A stretch of DNA of 64,000 bases, taken from positions 6,346,501 to 6,410,500 of the forward strand of contig NZ_CP020700.1 of assembly GCF_003932715.1 (NCBI RefSeq), read 5' to 3'. Position numbers and translations under genes: made by a program. Position 1 is the stretch's first letter. Every line of letters starts with the position of its first letter. Origin of the DNA: Streptomyces tsukubensis. GTDB taxonomy: Bacteria > Actinomycetota > Actinomycetes > Streptomycetales > Streptomycetaceae. Below, in pieces: positions 51,526-59,992 of this stretch. The notes below the pieces were generated by a model. It had not been told where the DNA came from. It saw only the letters and a list, made by a program, of their open reading frames with translations, and searched no databases.

Positions 51526-51974
51526 GTCGGGCCGGCTTGTCGTACCTGCTGCTGGGTGAACTCCTCAATCCGCCGGGCGGCTCGGCGGACGGCCTGGAGG
51601 ACTGCTTCGGTCTGAGGGGCGTCGGCTCCGGAGTTGAGGGTCTTGGCGACCTGGTTCAGGTTGTTGCCGATGTGGCCGAGGTGACGGCGCAGCGCGAACA
51701 GCTCGGTGAGCATCTCGCGTTCTTCGGCGACCTCGGCGGCCGTGCGCGACAGATCACGGGCGGCTGCGAGAGCGGCGTGGGCGAGGAAGCCGGACGGCGT
51801 CATGGAACACGCTTCGGCGGCAGCGAGCAGACGCTTCTTCTCGTCGTCGCTGAAGCGGCTGGCGATCATGTGCACGCGCTTGTCGGCGGGCTTCTTGCGC
51901 GCACGATTACGGCGTGGCGGGGGCGGAACGCTGTCTGTGTGCGTGCAGTTGGACGCGTGACACGGCTCGGGCGT
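51522..51974 (-). CDS. MobC-like mobilization accessory protein
   Basis: Core: ADKRVHMIASRFSDDEKKRL, AAEACSMTPSGFLAHAALAA, then FALRRHLGHIGNNLNQVAKT (the GNNLNQ signature of MobC) and RRIEEFTQQQ. The start is unclear. A very strong GGAGGAGGAG stands directly before an in-frame ACG at 51974; the first canonical in-frame start is GTG 51875, inside the basic RKKPADKRVHM region; GTG 52052 is further upstream. MobC proteins help the relaxase to open oriT. Confidence 0.72.
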   Translation of the reverse strand, partial: TPEPCHASNCTHTDSVPPPPRRNRARKKPADKRVHMIASRFSDDEKKRLLAAAEACSMTPSGFLAHAALAAARDLSRTAAEVAEEREMLTELFALRRHLGHIGNNLNQVAKTLNSGADAPQTEAVLQAVRRAARRIEEFTQQQVRQAGPT

Positions 51975-52068
51975 CTCCTCCTCCGGATGAGGGCCGCCCC
52001 CGGCCTCATCCGCCCGGACCCGCGCCCCCCGGCGCGGGTCCGGCCCCGCCACCCCCGGGGCGGGGAAT

Positions 52069-52105
52069 CCATAAGTAGCACTCCCGACGGGAGTGCTACT
52101 TATGG
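52069..52105. other. Candidate origin of transfer (inverted repeat)
   Basis: Perfect inverted repeat with 18-bp arms (CCATAAGTAGCACTCCCG and its complement) around one A, just upstream of the mobC-relaxase operon. The AT-rich outer arms in G+C-rich surroundings and the position next to relaxase genes fit an oriT recognition hairpin. A regulatory site for mobC is the alternative. Confidence 0.65.
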
Positions 52106-52180
52106 GATAACTTGCTCGTTCCCGGGTTGAGTTGGTGGTTGGCGAACCCTGGTCGGAGGCTGGCGGGACGGGTGGGTTCG

Positions 52181-52417
52181 TCATCGGATACGGCTCCCGC
52201 GGGTGCGGGCGTGTGCCTGGAGCTGGGCGGCGAGGTGTAGCACGTCGACCGGTCCGGCGAGGACCCGGACCGGCGCGGTCGGGGTCCGCTGGACAAGCCA
52301 CTGCCCGGTCGGCACGTGGACGGCGGCGTGGAGCAGCCCGTGGTGGACCAAAGTGTCGGCCCACGCGCCGGCCTCGGCAGCCGTGACGGGCGCCCTACGG
52401 GGGTCTCGGGGGGACAT
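52181..52417 (-). CDS. Small protein (78 aa)
   Basis: ATG 52417 behind GGAGA. RRAPVTAAEAGAWADTLVHH, HAAVHVPTGQWLVQRTPT and RVLAGPVDVLHLAAQLQAH: small alpha/beta protein. Start 39 bp inside a longer frame that is shadow-like. No family recognised. Lies upstream of the oriT-like repeat on the minus strand. Confidence 0.66.
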   Translation of the reverse strand: MSPRDPRRAPVTAAEAGAWADTLVHHGLLHAAVHVPTGQWLVQRTPTAPVRVLAGPVDVLHLAAQLQAHARTRGSRIR

Positions 52418-52523
52418 GGGGATCTCCGGGGTAGAGGGGCGCGGTGCCCGGCACATGGCCGGGGTACCGCGAAGGAACAGGGGCGAGGGGGGCCTTCTGT
52501 GGGGGAGGTGGGGGTTCGGCTGG

Positions 52524-52715
52524 TCAGCCGCATTCCCGGCAGCGCTCGAAATGGCGGGACAGGGCGCGGGCCATGGCGTGCTTGGCGCCGATGGCGCGCT
52601 TCGCGCTGACCTTCCCCGAGACCTGGTTCGGGTGACGCTCGGCGTGGTTGAGCAGGCCCTGGATGTCGCGCTCGTGTCCGGCTCGGATGCGGGTGAAGCG
52701 GTGGCAGGTCTTCAT
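52524..52715 (-). CDS. Small Cys/His protein (63 aa)
   Basis: ATG 52715 directly after the stop of the DUF2637 gene. MKTCHRFTRIRAGHERDIQG, basic centre, and HFERCRECG at the end: a C-H...H-C-C arrangement fits a small zinc-binding protein. Conserved-type short gene of Streptomyces elements; function unknown. Confidence 0.66.
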   Translation of the reverse strand: MKTCHRFTRIRAGHERDIQGLLNHAERHPNQVSGKVSAKRAIGAKHAMARALSRHFERCRECG

Positions 52716-52718
52716 GGT

Positions 52719-54170
52719 CTATCGGGTCTTTCGCTGGGAGCGGGGCAGGTGGGCGAGGGCCGGGTCCTGGTAGAGCCGGGTCTGCAGTTCGGCGAAGCGC
52801 TCGTTGCTGATCTGGATGGACTGGGCGCGGAGGTAGGGCCGGATGACGCGGCGGGTCATCCGCCCCTCGGTCAGGGCGGCGGTCCGGGCGAGCTCGACGA
52901 GGCGCTCCATCGGCACCGGTTCGTCCTCGCCTTGGTCCGCGATGGTGGTCCGCGGGCGCTCCCGCACGATCACGGTCTGGTCCGCGGCGGTGGTCCGCTG
53001 ATGGTCCGGCCCGGTGTTCGGCTGGTCCGCAGCCTTCCGATCCTGGCCTGCGGGCGGTTGGTCCGCCGGTGTGTGATCGGTCTGGTCCGGGCGGTGGTCC
53101 GCGGCGGACCGGTGGCGGGAGCTGCGGCTCACCCGGTGGTCCGCGCCGCCGCCGACGCTCGGACCGGGGGGCGCGGGCTGCGTGGTCCGTTCGTGGTCCG
53201 CGGGCTGGTCTGCCGCCTGACCTGCGGTGATGCTGGCCCGCAGTGTGCCGGTGCCGTGGTCCGCGCCCGGCTGGTCCACAACCTCGGTCTGGTCCGCATC
53301 GGTGGTCCGCTGGTGGTCCGGTCCGGCGTTCGGCTGGTCCGCAGCCTTCCGATCTTGGTCCGCGCCCGGTTGGTCCGCGGGGTTGGTCCGCTCCGGAACG
53401 GGCGCCGGGTGGTGGTCCGCACCGGTCGGCGCGTGGTCCGCGTCGGCGGTGTTCGACTGGTCCGTCGCACTGCTGCTGGTCTGGTCCGCGACCCTGGGCC
53501 AATCGTCCGGCCCGGTGCTGTGGTCCGGTCCCATGGCGGTGTTGGTCCGCTGCTCCAGGGCACCATGGGTATCGGTGGCCATGGCGAGCATGACGGCCGG
53601 TGCTGGGGCGACTGCTGGCGTCTCGATGTGATCGCCAGGGTGGGCGACGAGCCGGTGGATCTGGCGCATGAGGACGCCGAAGGCGACCAGGGCGGCGGTG
53701 GGCGGGACGGCGGCGACCACGTAGTCGAGGACGGGGACGGAGCCGCCGTTGCCGGTGCTGCTGACGCCGGCGATGTTGAGGGCGATCGACCCGACCGAGC
53801 CTGCGGCGGTCAGGGCGATGGCCCACCAGTCGACCTCCTTGCGCAGTCCGGCGCGCAGCATCAGCAGTTCGCCCGCGACGATCGCGGCGTCCAGGGTCGC
53901 GGGCCAGGCCCACTGCCGGGCAGGCGAGTGCCCGAGCCCGTGCTGCCCGGCGACCTCCGCGAGGTGGGCGTAGGAGAGCCAGAACGCGGCGCCCGTGAGG
54001 GCGATGATCACCACGCCCGCGGTGACGAGGGTCCACTGCTCGGCGGACTGCCGACTCATCGTGCGGCCTTCCGTCGCCGTGGTGGAGGAGCCGGGGGAGA
54101 CGGGAGCCGAGGGGTGAGGGGCACTGATGGCGGAGACGGCGGTGTCGGGCGGGGTGGTGCGCGGGATCAT
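52719..54170 (-). CDS. DUF2637 membrane protein with ADQ/ADH-rich linker
   Basis: ATG 54170 overlaps the WhiB-like stop (ATGA). 483 aa: after a 37-aa leader, about four hydrophobic segments (LVTAGVVIIALTGAAFWLSY, TLDAAIVAGELLMLRAGL, WWAIALTAAGSVGSIALNI, LDYVVAAVPPTAALVAFGVL), the DUF2637 domain found in Spd-type plasmid spread loci. Then a 200-aa hydrophilic linker with repeated ADQP/ADH units, including two near-copies of RKAADQPN-GPDHQRTT, and a C-terminal helix-turn-helix-like SIQISNERFAELQTRLYQD. Possibly a spread or DNA-linked membrane protein. Confidence 0.78.
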   Translation of the reverse strand: MIPRTTPPDTAVSAISAPHPSAPVSPGSSTTATEGRTMSRQSAEQWTLVTAGVVIIALTGAAFWLSYAHLAEVAGQHGLGHSPARQWAWPATLDAAIVAGELLMLRAGLRKEVDWWAIALTAAGSVGSIALNIAGVSSTGNGGSVPVLDYVVAAVPPTAALVAFGVLMRQIHRLVAHPGDHIETPAVAPAPAVMLAMATDTHGALEQRTNTAMGPDHSTGPDDWPRVADQTSSSATDQSNTADADHAPTGADHHPAPVPERTNPADQPGADQDRKAADQPNAGPDHQRTTDADQTEVVDQPGADHGTGTLRASITAGQAADQPADHERTTQPAPPGPSVGGGADHRVSRSSRHRSAADHRPDQTDHTPADQPPAGQDRKAADQPNTGPDHQRTTAADQTVIVRERPRTTIADQGEDEPVPMERLVELARTAALTEGRMTRRVIRPYLRAQSIQISNERFAELQTRLYQDPALAHLPRSQRKTR

Positions 54171-54838
54171 GCGGCCTTTCCGAGCGCGGTGATCAGGGCC
54201 TGGGTGTGGATGTGCCGGGCGACCGGGGAAATCTCCTCCGCGGGCGCCTCGTCCTGCTCGGCGTCCTCCGTATCGTCGTCGCTCCCGGAATCCTGAGCTG
54301 GCGTGCCGTCCTCGTCCTGGTCCCCGGCGGTGCCGTACAGGCCCCAGTACCGGTCGCGGTCGGCGAGGGCGTGCGCTGCCTCGCGCATCAGGTCGCGGGC
54401 GTAGTCCAGGTCGAGCCGGAGGGTGTGGGCGAGGCGTTCGGGGCTCCAGCCGCGGACGTAGGCGTGGCGGGTGACGGCTTCGCGCTCCGCGGTCGAGAGG
54501 TGGACGTCGCGGCCGAGGAAGGCGGCACGAACCCGCTCGTAGTCGAGGCGCGCGTGGAGCTTGGCCTGCCAGGGGCGACGTTCCTTCTCGGTCGTTCCGC
54601 CCCAGACGCCCTCCTTGGAGCCCTGCTCCAGGGCGGAGTTGAAGCACGCTTTTTTGACCGGGCATCCGCCGCAGATGAACTTGGCCTGGGCGATGGCCTT
54701 GTGGTCGCGGGGCAGGGGGAAGAACAGCTTGTCGGCCTCGGCGGGAGACAGGTCGCGGCAGGCGCTGCGGGCGTGCCAGCTGTGGTCGGCGATTCCGCGC
54801 AGGATCGGTCGGTCGTCGTTGGTGGTGATGTAGCGCAA
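54167..54838 (-). CDS. WhiB-family protein with C-terminal extension
   Basis: TTG 54838 with GGAG 6 nt upstream. Iron-sulfur cysteines C27, C56, C59 and C65 (SACRDL; FICGGCPVKKAC) and the GVWGGTTEKER turn identify a Wbl protein. Residues 100-150 (STAEREAVTRHAYVRGWSPE, RLAHTLRLDLDYARDLMREA) add a helix-turn-helix-like module, followed by an acidic tail. Wbl proteins bind the principal sigma factor and alter promoter use, so this one may control element promoters. Confidence 0.86.
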   Translation of the reverse strand: MRYITTNDDRPILRGIADHSWHARSACRDLSPAEADKLFFPLPRDHKAIAQAKFICGGCPVKKACFNSALEQGSKEGVWGGTTEKERRPWQAKLHARLDYERVRAAFLGRDVHLSTAEREAVTRHAYVRGWSPERLAHTLRLDLDYARDLMREAAHALADRDRYWGLYGTAGDQDEDGTPAQDSGSDDDTEDAEQDEAPAEEISPVARHIHTQALITALGKAA

Positions 54839-54969
54839 GGGGTTCTCCGGGTACGCCTCGCCGGGCCGGCGGCACGTCTGCGACAGAGGCAGGGTCTGCG
54901 GGCTTCGGGCGGGGCGGGCAGGGGCGCGGGGCGGGTGCCGCGCCGGGCGGGAGGAGAGCGGGGGAGGGG

Positions 54970-55734
54970 TCAGCGGCGCTGGAAGCGGCGGTCGGGGCCG
55001 GCCACTTCGATCGCGGTGCACATGCCGGACAGGCGGGACAGGAGCCTGTCGCCGAGCCGGTCCCGCAGCACCGGCTGGCGCGGGTCCGCCTCGGGGTTGC
55101 GTACGGGGGCGAGGTTGCTGGTGATCAGCGTGGGGAAACGATTCTGCGCGCGGTGGTTAAGCAGCCGGAAGGTGATCTCCTCGGTCCACTCCGAGTTCTT
55201 CGCGGCGCCGAGGTCGTCCAGCAGCAGCACCGGGATCCGGGTGTAGCGGCGCAGCAGCTCCTCCGGGTCCGGCCCGGTGCGGGAGCGCAATTCGCCGTAG
55301 AGGTCGGCGGCGGTGGTGGCCAGCCACGGCACCGCGCACCCGGCGGCGGTCAGCGACCGGATCGCCCCGAAAGCCTCGAAAGTTTTTCCGCTTCCGGTGG
55401 GGCCCCAGAGCAGCAGCGAGGGGCCGCGGGTGATCACGCGGCGCCCAGCGGTGCCGTAGTGGGCGTGCCGGTCACCGGCGTAGGGGGCGGTCGCCGCCTC
55501 CGCGATGGTCCGCGTCCAGGCGACGACCTCCGGGTGCGAAGCGAGGGCCTCCCGGTAGTCGTAGGGGATCCGCCGCTGGGCGGCCTCCAGCGCCGGGACC
55601 GGCTCCGGCACGTTCGGCGGCAGCGGGGTGGTGGGGTCGATGCCCCGCTCGGCGAGCCGGGCCTCCAGGCGGGCGCGCAGCCGGTCCCCGATCGCGGGCT
55701 GCGGGTCCTTCGAGCGGACGAGGGTGCTGGTCAC
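54970..55734 (-). CDS. DnaC/IstB-like AAA+ ATPase
   Basis: GTG 55734 overlaps the upstream stop (GTGA) with GGAGG 6 nt before. 254 aa: Walker A GPTGSGKT (111-118), Walker B VLLLDDLG (169-176), sensor 1 PTLITSNLAP, arginine DRLGDRLLSRL. This is the layout of helicase loaders such as DnaC/DnaI. With the initiator-like protein upstream it forms a replication pair of the phage/plasmid kind. Confidence 0.85.
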   Translation of the reverse strand: MTSTLVRSKDPQPAIGDRLRARLEARLAERGIDPTTPLPPNVPEPVPALEAAQRRIPYDYREALASHPEVVAWTRTIAEAATAPYAGDRHAHYGTAGRRVITRGPSLLLWGPTGSGKTFEAFGAIRSLTAAGCAVPWLATTAADLYGELRSRTGPDPEELLRRYTRIPVLLLDDLGAAKNSEWTEEITFRLLNHRAQNRFPTLITSNLAPVRNPEADPRQPVLRDRLGDRLLSRLSGMCTAIEVAGPDRRFQRR

Positions 55735-56753
55735 AGGCTGCCTCCGAACGTCGTCGGCTCGGGGGTGGTCGGGTTGAAGTACGGCCGGTAGGCGGCGGTG
55801 CTGGCCCAAGGGGCCCCGCCGAAGGCGGCACTCGGCGCCCCGGCGCCGACTAGGGCGGGCGGGTTGACGACCTCGTTCACCAGGCTCGGCAGCACGCTCG
55901 GATGCAGGCCCTTGGCCCGCAGCCGCTCCATCGCCGCCCGGATGTCGGCAGGCTTGAAGCCCTCGTCGAGCAGCCCCCGGATCTTCCGGCCGAGCAGGCC
56001 GACGACATCGCCCGGCGGGCGCTGCTGGCAGTCCTTCACGTACTCGGCCACCAGCTCCTGTGCGGATACCTTCTCCGGGGCGGCGTCGGGTGCGGGCGCG
56101 TCGCGCCCCCTACGGGAAGATCCAGGATCCAAGATCCTAGATCCAGGCCGTGAGTCCTCACTGAATCCAGCGACGAATGTGCCCTGAGCTGCGGCTTTTC
56201 CAGGCCGTGGGTCCTGGTCGCCGGTTGGCTCCGGAGCCGGGTCCAGCGAGACCGACGGACCGATTGCCGCGCCCTCCCGGTCGGCTGGACGGTCATCCAC
56301 AGGTGTCGCAGGAGGGGGCGCGGGCGCCGCCGCAACGGTCGGGTGCACCGGTGCACCGGCGGGCGCGGGGCAGGCGCCCTTCTCGCACCGGCCGCAGCTC
56401 CGGTGACCCTGGTGGCCGGAGCACCGCGGCAGCCTCGACTCGCTGGCGCGGTTGATCTTCTGGTGACGCTCCCACGTCACGATGTGGAGGTACGTACGGC
56501 CGTCGCAGCCGGTGTACCGGCAGATCAGCCCGGCGGTGGCCAGCTCCTCCAAGTCCTGCGCGACGTGCGCGGGCGTGTGCTCCTGCCGCAGGGCCCAGAT
56601 GCGCCCGGCGATGATTGCCGGGTGATCCCGGAACCGGCCCTCGTCGTCGGCCTGGGTGAGCAGCCCGACGAAGGTCACCAGCGCCGTCACGGAAACCGTG
56701 GCGATGTCCTCGGACTCCCATATTTCGGGCTTGATGGTGCGAATCCGGGCCAT
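55731..56753 (-). CDS. Replication initiator/replisome organizer-like protein
   Basis: ATG 56753. 340 aa. RIRTIKPEIWESEDIATVS, LVTFVGLLTQADDEGRFRD, AQDLEELATAGLICRYTG and YLHIVTWERHQKINRASESR form the winged-helix N-terminus seen in phage replisome organizers. After a Pro-rich linker, SAQELVAEYVKDCQQRPPGD and GFKPADIRAAMERL give a DnaD-like C-terminus. Heptad GATCC repeats lie inside the gene (56119-56146). Coupled to the DnaC-like gene; likely starts replication of the element. Confidence 0.74.
   Translation of the reverse strand: MARIRTIKPEIWESEDIATVSVTALVTFVGLLTQADDEGRFRDHPAIIAGRIWALRQEHTPAHVAQDLEELATAGLICRYTGCDGRTYLHIVTWERHQKINRASESRLPRCSGHQGHRSCGRCEKGACPAPAGAPVHPTVAAAPAPPPATPVDDRPADREGAAIGPSVSLDPAPEPTGDQDPRPGKAAAQGTFVAGFSEDSRPGSRILDPGSSRRGRDAPAPDAAPEKVSAQELVAEYVKDCQQRPPGDVVGLLGRKIRGLLDEGFKPADIRAAMERLRAKGLHPSVLPSLVNEVVNPPALVGAGAPSAAFGGAPWASTAAYRPYFNPTTPEPTTFGGSL
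56119..56146. repeat. Four 7-bp GATCCnn direct repeats inside the initiator gene
   Basis: GATCCAG, GATCCAA, GATCCTA, GATCCAG begin at 56119, 56126, 56133 and 56140, exactly seven bases apart, so they do not follow the codon phase. CCAGGCCGTGAGTCCT follows at 56143 and recurs with one change at 56200. Iterons in or beside the rep gene are common; function here is inferred. Confidence 0.6.
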
Positions 56754-56861
56754 CAGACGACACCCCCGACGGGGGTCGTTACGGGGCGGGCTGCCGCACC
56801 GGCCGGGAACCCCGGCCTTCCGTGCAGGGCAGGAGGCATGTAAGACTCTCCTCTGAGGTAT

Positions 56862-56902
56862 TGCCGCACCAGGTGTCCTCTGGGAATGGGGCTGGTGCGG
56901 CA
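56862..56902. repeat. Inverted repeat upstream of initiator gene
   Basis: Perfect 11-bp arms TGCCGCACCAG / CTGGTGCGGCA separated by 19 bp, about 110 bp upstream of the ATG at 56753. Possible operator for the replication operon. Confidence 0.6.
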
Positions 56903-56953
56903 CTGGGCGAATCGGGCCCTTGCCGGGGCACGAGACGCGATTTCAAGTCGGTC

Positions 56954-56984
56954 GGCGTCTGAGAGGTTCGAACTCTCAGGCGCC
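56954..56984. repeat. Hairpin with TTCGA loop
   Basis: 12-bp arms GGCGTCTGAGAG / CTCTCAGGCGCC (one wobble) around GTTCGAA. It looks like a tRNA T-arm but no tRNA fits either strand. Operator, terminator or attachment-site remnant are possible. Confidence 0.5.
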
Positions 56985-57474
56985 GCCGTCGTTCTGGTCA
57001 CTTTTCTGCGGTGCCGCGTTCGCTGCCGGGCGGCCTCTTCATTTCAGGGTTCGTGGCGGGCTGGTTCCCAAGCAGGATCTGCTCGGTTCAGCAACACACC
57101 ACAGACCCTGCCCGGAAGTCCATACATAGCTCTTGACCGCCGTACAGCTCTGAAACGCAGCTACTCCCACGGCCCTCTGCGGTACGGGTCCGCTGTCCGG
57201 TGCCCCGTCGGCCGACTGGACATGCAGCCGCTGCCCTCGGGACGTCACCGAGTCCAGCAAGGGCGTTTTCCAGTCAGGAAGTCGGGGGTGAGGGATGGGT
57301 TCTGTGGTTGCACAGTGCGATCTTGCACCCGCATCCCGTGCGCGTCAACAGTCGAATGATTGCATCAACCATCGGTGGCGTGATCTAGTGTTCCTGCTGG
57401 TCACAGGCTATGTGGCCGTCAACAGCCGTTGATATGGCCGCCATGGCCGCCCTTCGACACTGCTGGGAGCATCC
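56985..57474. other. Intergenic region, no gene seen
   Basis: About 490 bp between the element replication genes and the XRE operon. No convincing reading frame. Near the right side GCCGCCATGGCCGCC and a TGCACAGTGCG-like segment could be regulatory. This marks the probable right limit of the conjugative backbone. Confidence 0.5.
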
Positions 57475-58092
57475 GTGACTGACGGATACCGACAACTAGC
57501 GGCGAGCCTCCAGGAGATCACAACGCTCCTGCCCGAAACAGGACTTGACCAACAAGGGGTGTTCGACCTCAATCACCTCTCCTACGAAACCTCGCTGTCC
57601 GAGACCGACCTGCGGTCCCTGCTTGCGGGGCAGCAGATCCCGCAGCCGGGGTTCGATGCCGAGGTTCAACGCCGCATCCGGTTCCTGACCGAGACGCGGC
57701 AGTGCGAGTACGAGGGCGAAGACGGAATCCTCCGGCGTCGGCCGTACACCCGTGCGGAGATCGCCGACGGGTGCGGCATTACCCAGGCGTGGCTCAGTCA
57801 GTTGCTGATCAAGCCGAAGATTCCCAAACTAGCCCATTCCAAGGCGATAGCGGACTTCTTCCGCGTTCCGGTGGAATTCTTCACCGACGAGCCGCCGAGG
57901 GCGTTGGCGCGAGTGCTCACCAGGGACGTGACCCCGCGCCTCCGCAGCCTTGCTGCGGGCGCCGCTGACACTGTCACCACCCCTGCCGCTATGAGAATCG
58001 CACTCCGGCTCGGGGACAGGGAGATGGACCCTGAGGCCGAAGCCGCGCTCATGCTGTTCATCGACCGCATCGCCGCAACACCGAAAACCTGA
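57475..58092 (+). CDS. XRE-type helix-turn-helix regulator
   Basis: GTG 57475 with GGGAG 6 nt upstream. 205 aa: HLSYETSLSETDLRSLLAGQ is a first HTH-like stretch; YTRAEIADGCGITQAWLSQL, LIKPKIPKLAHSKAIADFF and RVPVEFFTDEP form the canonical XRE domain (residues 80-140). C-terminal helices. It precedes an ImmA/IrrE peptidase gene, a standard pair in which the peptidase cleaves the repressor. Confidence 0.85.
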   Translation: MTDGYRQLAASLQEITTLLPETGLDQQGVFDLNHLSYETSLSETDLRSLLAGQQIPQPGFDAEVQRRIRFLTETRQCEYEGEDGILRRRPYTRAEIADGCGITQAWLSQLLIKPKIPKLAHSKAIADFFRVPVEFFTDEPPRALARVLTRDVTPRLRSLAAGAADTVTTPAAMRIALRLGDREMDPEAEAALMLFIDRIAATPKT

Positions 58093-58149
58093 CCACGCCC
58101 GCGAAGCCGACTACCGACCGTCCGCAGAGCTTCTTCCGGTGGAGCCCCC

Positions 58150-58680
58150 GTGAGCAAACGCAAGATGACCCGCCTGCGAGCCCAGATCATGGCCGGCATC
58201 CAGCCAGTGCCGTCCGACGCCGACGCCCTCTTCGAATCCATCCGGGCCTACCTGGAGACCCGCGTCGACGTTCCCGTCGACCTCCGATTCGAGACCTTCC
58301 CCGACCGGACAGCCAGCGGACTCGCCATCACCCTCGACGACCGCATCATCATCGTCGTGGAACGCAACACCACCACCCTCCACCAGCTGGTCATCCTCTC
58401 CCACGAGATCTGGCACGTCCTGATGGGGGAGTGCCACGCTCACCCACTCCCCGAAGCCACCATCGCCGCACGCGGCCTCACCGACAGACTCAACCTCGAT
58501 GTCGGCACCCTCAAGGCCCTCGCAGCCCGGTCCCACACCAGCAACGCTGGAGAGGAGGCAGACGCAGAAACGTTTGGCCTCCTGCTGGGCACAGCGTTCC
58601 GCCCCTATCTCGAAGACCGCCCCGCCTCCGAAGGGGTCGCCGCACGCATCCAGGCCAGCCTCGGCCACCGGATCCCCTAG
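58150..58680 (+). CDS. ImmA/IrrE family metallo-endopeptidase
   Basis: GTG 58150 after GGTGGAG. 176 aa with the zinc motif HEIWH (in LVILSHEIWHVLMGECHAH, about residues 87-105), preceded by GLAITLDDRIIIVVERNTTT. The residue E of HExxH and the two His are present. Probably cleaves the XRE protein encoded upstream. Confidence 0.88.
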   Translation: MSKRKMTRLRAQIMAGIQPVPSDADALFESIRAYLETRVDVPVDLRFETFPDRTASGLAITLDDRIIIVVERNTTTLHQLVILSHEIWHVLMGECHAHPLPEATIAARGLTDRLNLDVGTLKALAARSHTSNAGEEADAETFGLLLGTAFRPYLEDRPASEGVAARIQASLGHRIP

Positions 58681-58755
58681 CGTCCCCGCCCCCTGGCCGA
58701 CCCCGCCCCCACCACCGGAACCGCACATGCACCACGCCTCCCCCCTGCCAATCCG

Positions 58756-59946
58756 ATGACCGCAGGAATCGCCTACGCCATCCCCGCCGGCGTTCTTCTC
58801 GCCACCACCCTGATCAAACTCGCAGCCCTCGTACGGAACCCCCGTGACGTCTTCCTGCGCTCGATCTGCGCGGTACTTGCGGTCGCCTTCCTCGTCTTCG
58901 CGACCGCCGCCCCGCCCGTGCTGCGCGTCATCAACGACCTGAGCGGCATACCTAACCTCGCGGCCCCCTTGGTGTACTGCGTCCTGACCGCGTTCTCCGG
59001 ATCCAGCATCGTCCTGTTGATCTACTGGCGTGACGGCGACACCGACAGCACCCGCCGATCCACCCGGCTATGTCTCGGCGCTTACGGCGTGGTCGTGGTC
59101 GCCCTCTGGGTGCTGTTCATCCTCGGGGACGCACCGGTCGAGCGCCTGCGCGACCTCGACACCTACTACGCGAGCACGCCTTTCATCCGCGAGATGATCC
59201 TCCTCTACCTCCTCGCCCACACCATCGCAGCCGTCACCATGACGCTCTTGTGCTGGCGCTGGTCCCGGCAAGTCCGCGGCGCGCTCCGCGCCAGCCTGCT
59301 CACGGTCGCCGCCGGATCCGTTCTCGCTTTCGGTTACGACATCCTGAAAGTAATCGCCATCGTCGCCCGGTGGACAGGCGCTAACTTCGACTGGCTCTCC
59401 ACCGACGCCGCCTTCGCGATCGCGGCGGTATCAGCAGTGCTGACCGGCGTGGGCTTCCTCATCCCCACCGTGAGCCAGGGAGCGATGTCGCGCTGGCGCA
59501 CCGGCCGCCACTACCACGCCCTCAGGCCGCTGTGGACCGAGCTGCGTCCCGAAATCCCCCCGACCAGTGCCGCCCCACTGCCGTGGTGGTCCTCCACAGA
59601 CCTGCGCCTGCTCCAGCGCGAGCGCGACATCCATGACGCCCTTCTCCGGCTGGCACCACACTGCGACCGCACAACCGCACAACGGGCCTACCAATCCGCC
59701 CTCGAAGCAGGGCGCTCGCCCGCCGCCTCCTGCCTCGAAGCGGACGCCGCCGTCATCACCGCCGCCATCGTCGCGAAAACCCGCACAGCACCACCGCTCG
59801 CACCCCCGGACCGCTGGACCGTGAAGTCCGCAGACACCGCTATCGGTCTCATCCGCCTCTCCCTGGTCCTGCGCCACTCACCCCTCGTAGCCCAAGCACA
59901 ACAAAAAGGCCCATCACCGCGCCGGACCAAAGAGCCGAGCCCGTGA
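58756..59946 (+). CDS. MAB_1171c-like integral membrane protein
   Basis: ATG 58756. 396 aa with seven or so hydrophobic helices (IPAGVLLATTLIKLAALV, ICAVLAVAFLVFATAAPPV, PLVYCVLTAFSGSSIVLLIY, LGAYGVVVVALWVLFILG, LLYLLAHTIAAVTMTLLCW, LLTVAAGSVLAFGYDIL, AAVSAVLTGVGFLIPTV) and a C-terminal cytosolic domain (LRLLQRERDIHDALLRLAPH). I recognise it as the MAB_1171c/DUF6545 type that follows XRE-ImmA/IrrE pairs in actinobacteria. Function not established; often labelled putative transporter. Confidence 0.82.
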   Translation: MTAGIAYAIPAGVLLATTLIKLAALVRNPRDVFLRSICAVLAVAFLVFATAAPPVLRVINDLSGIPNLAAPLVYCVLTAFSGSSIVLLIYWRDGDTDSTRRSTRLCLGAYGVVVVALWVLFILGDAPVERLRDLDTYYASTPFIREMILLYLLAHTIAAVTMTLLCWRWSRQVRGALRASLLTVAAGSVLAFGYDILKVIAIVARWTGANFDWLSTDAAFAIAAVSAVLTGVGFLIPTVSQGAMSRWRTGRHYHALRPLWTELRPEIPPTSAAPLPWWSSTDLRLLQRERDIHDALLRLAPHCDRTTAQRAYQSALEAGRSPAASCLEADAAVITAAIVAKTRTAPPLAPPDRWTVKSADTAIGLIRLSLVLRHSPLVAQAQQKGPSPRRTKEPSP

Positions 59947-59992
59947 GCAGCCCCATTCACGATGATTCAGTCAGCCAGCGAAAGGAAAAGGT

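Noticed and set aside
52930..53560. CRISPR array
   Set aside because: Repeats are short (7-8 bp), irregularly spaced and lie within an open reading frame with no cas genes.
55798..56187. Plus-strand frame opposite the initiator gene
   Set aside because: No ribosome site and shadow-like composition; the minus frame has recognisable domains.
56954..56984. tRNA gene
   Set aside because: The perfect hairpin with GTTCGAA looks like a T arm, but no D or anticodon arm can be folded on either strand.
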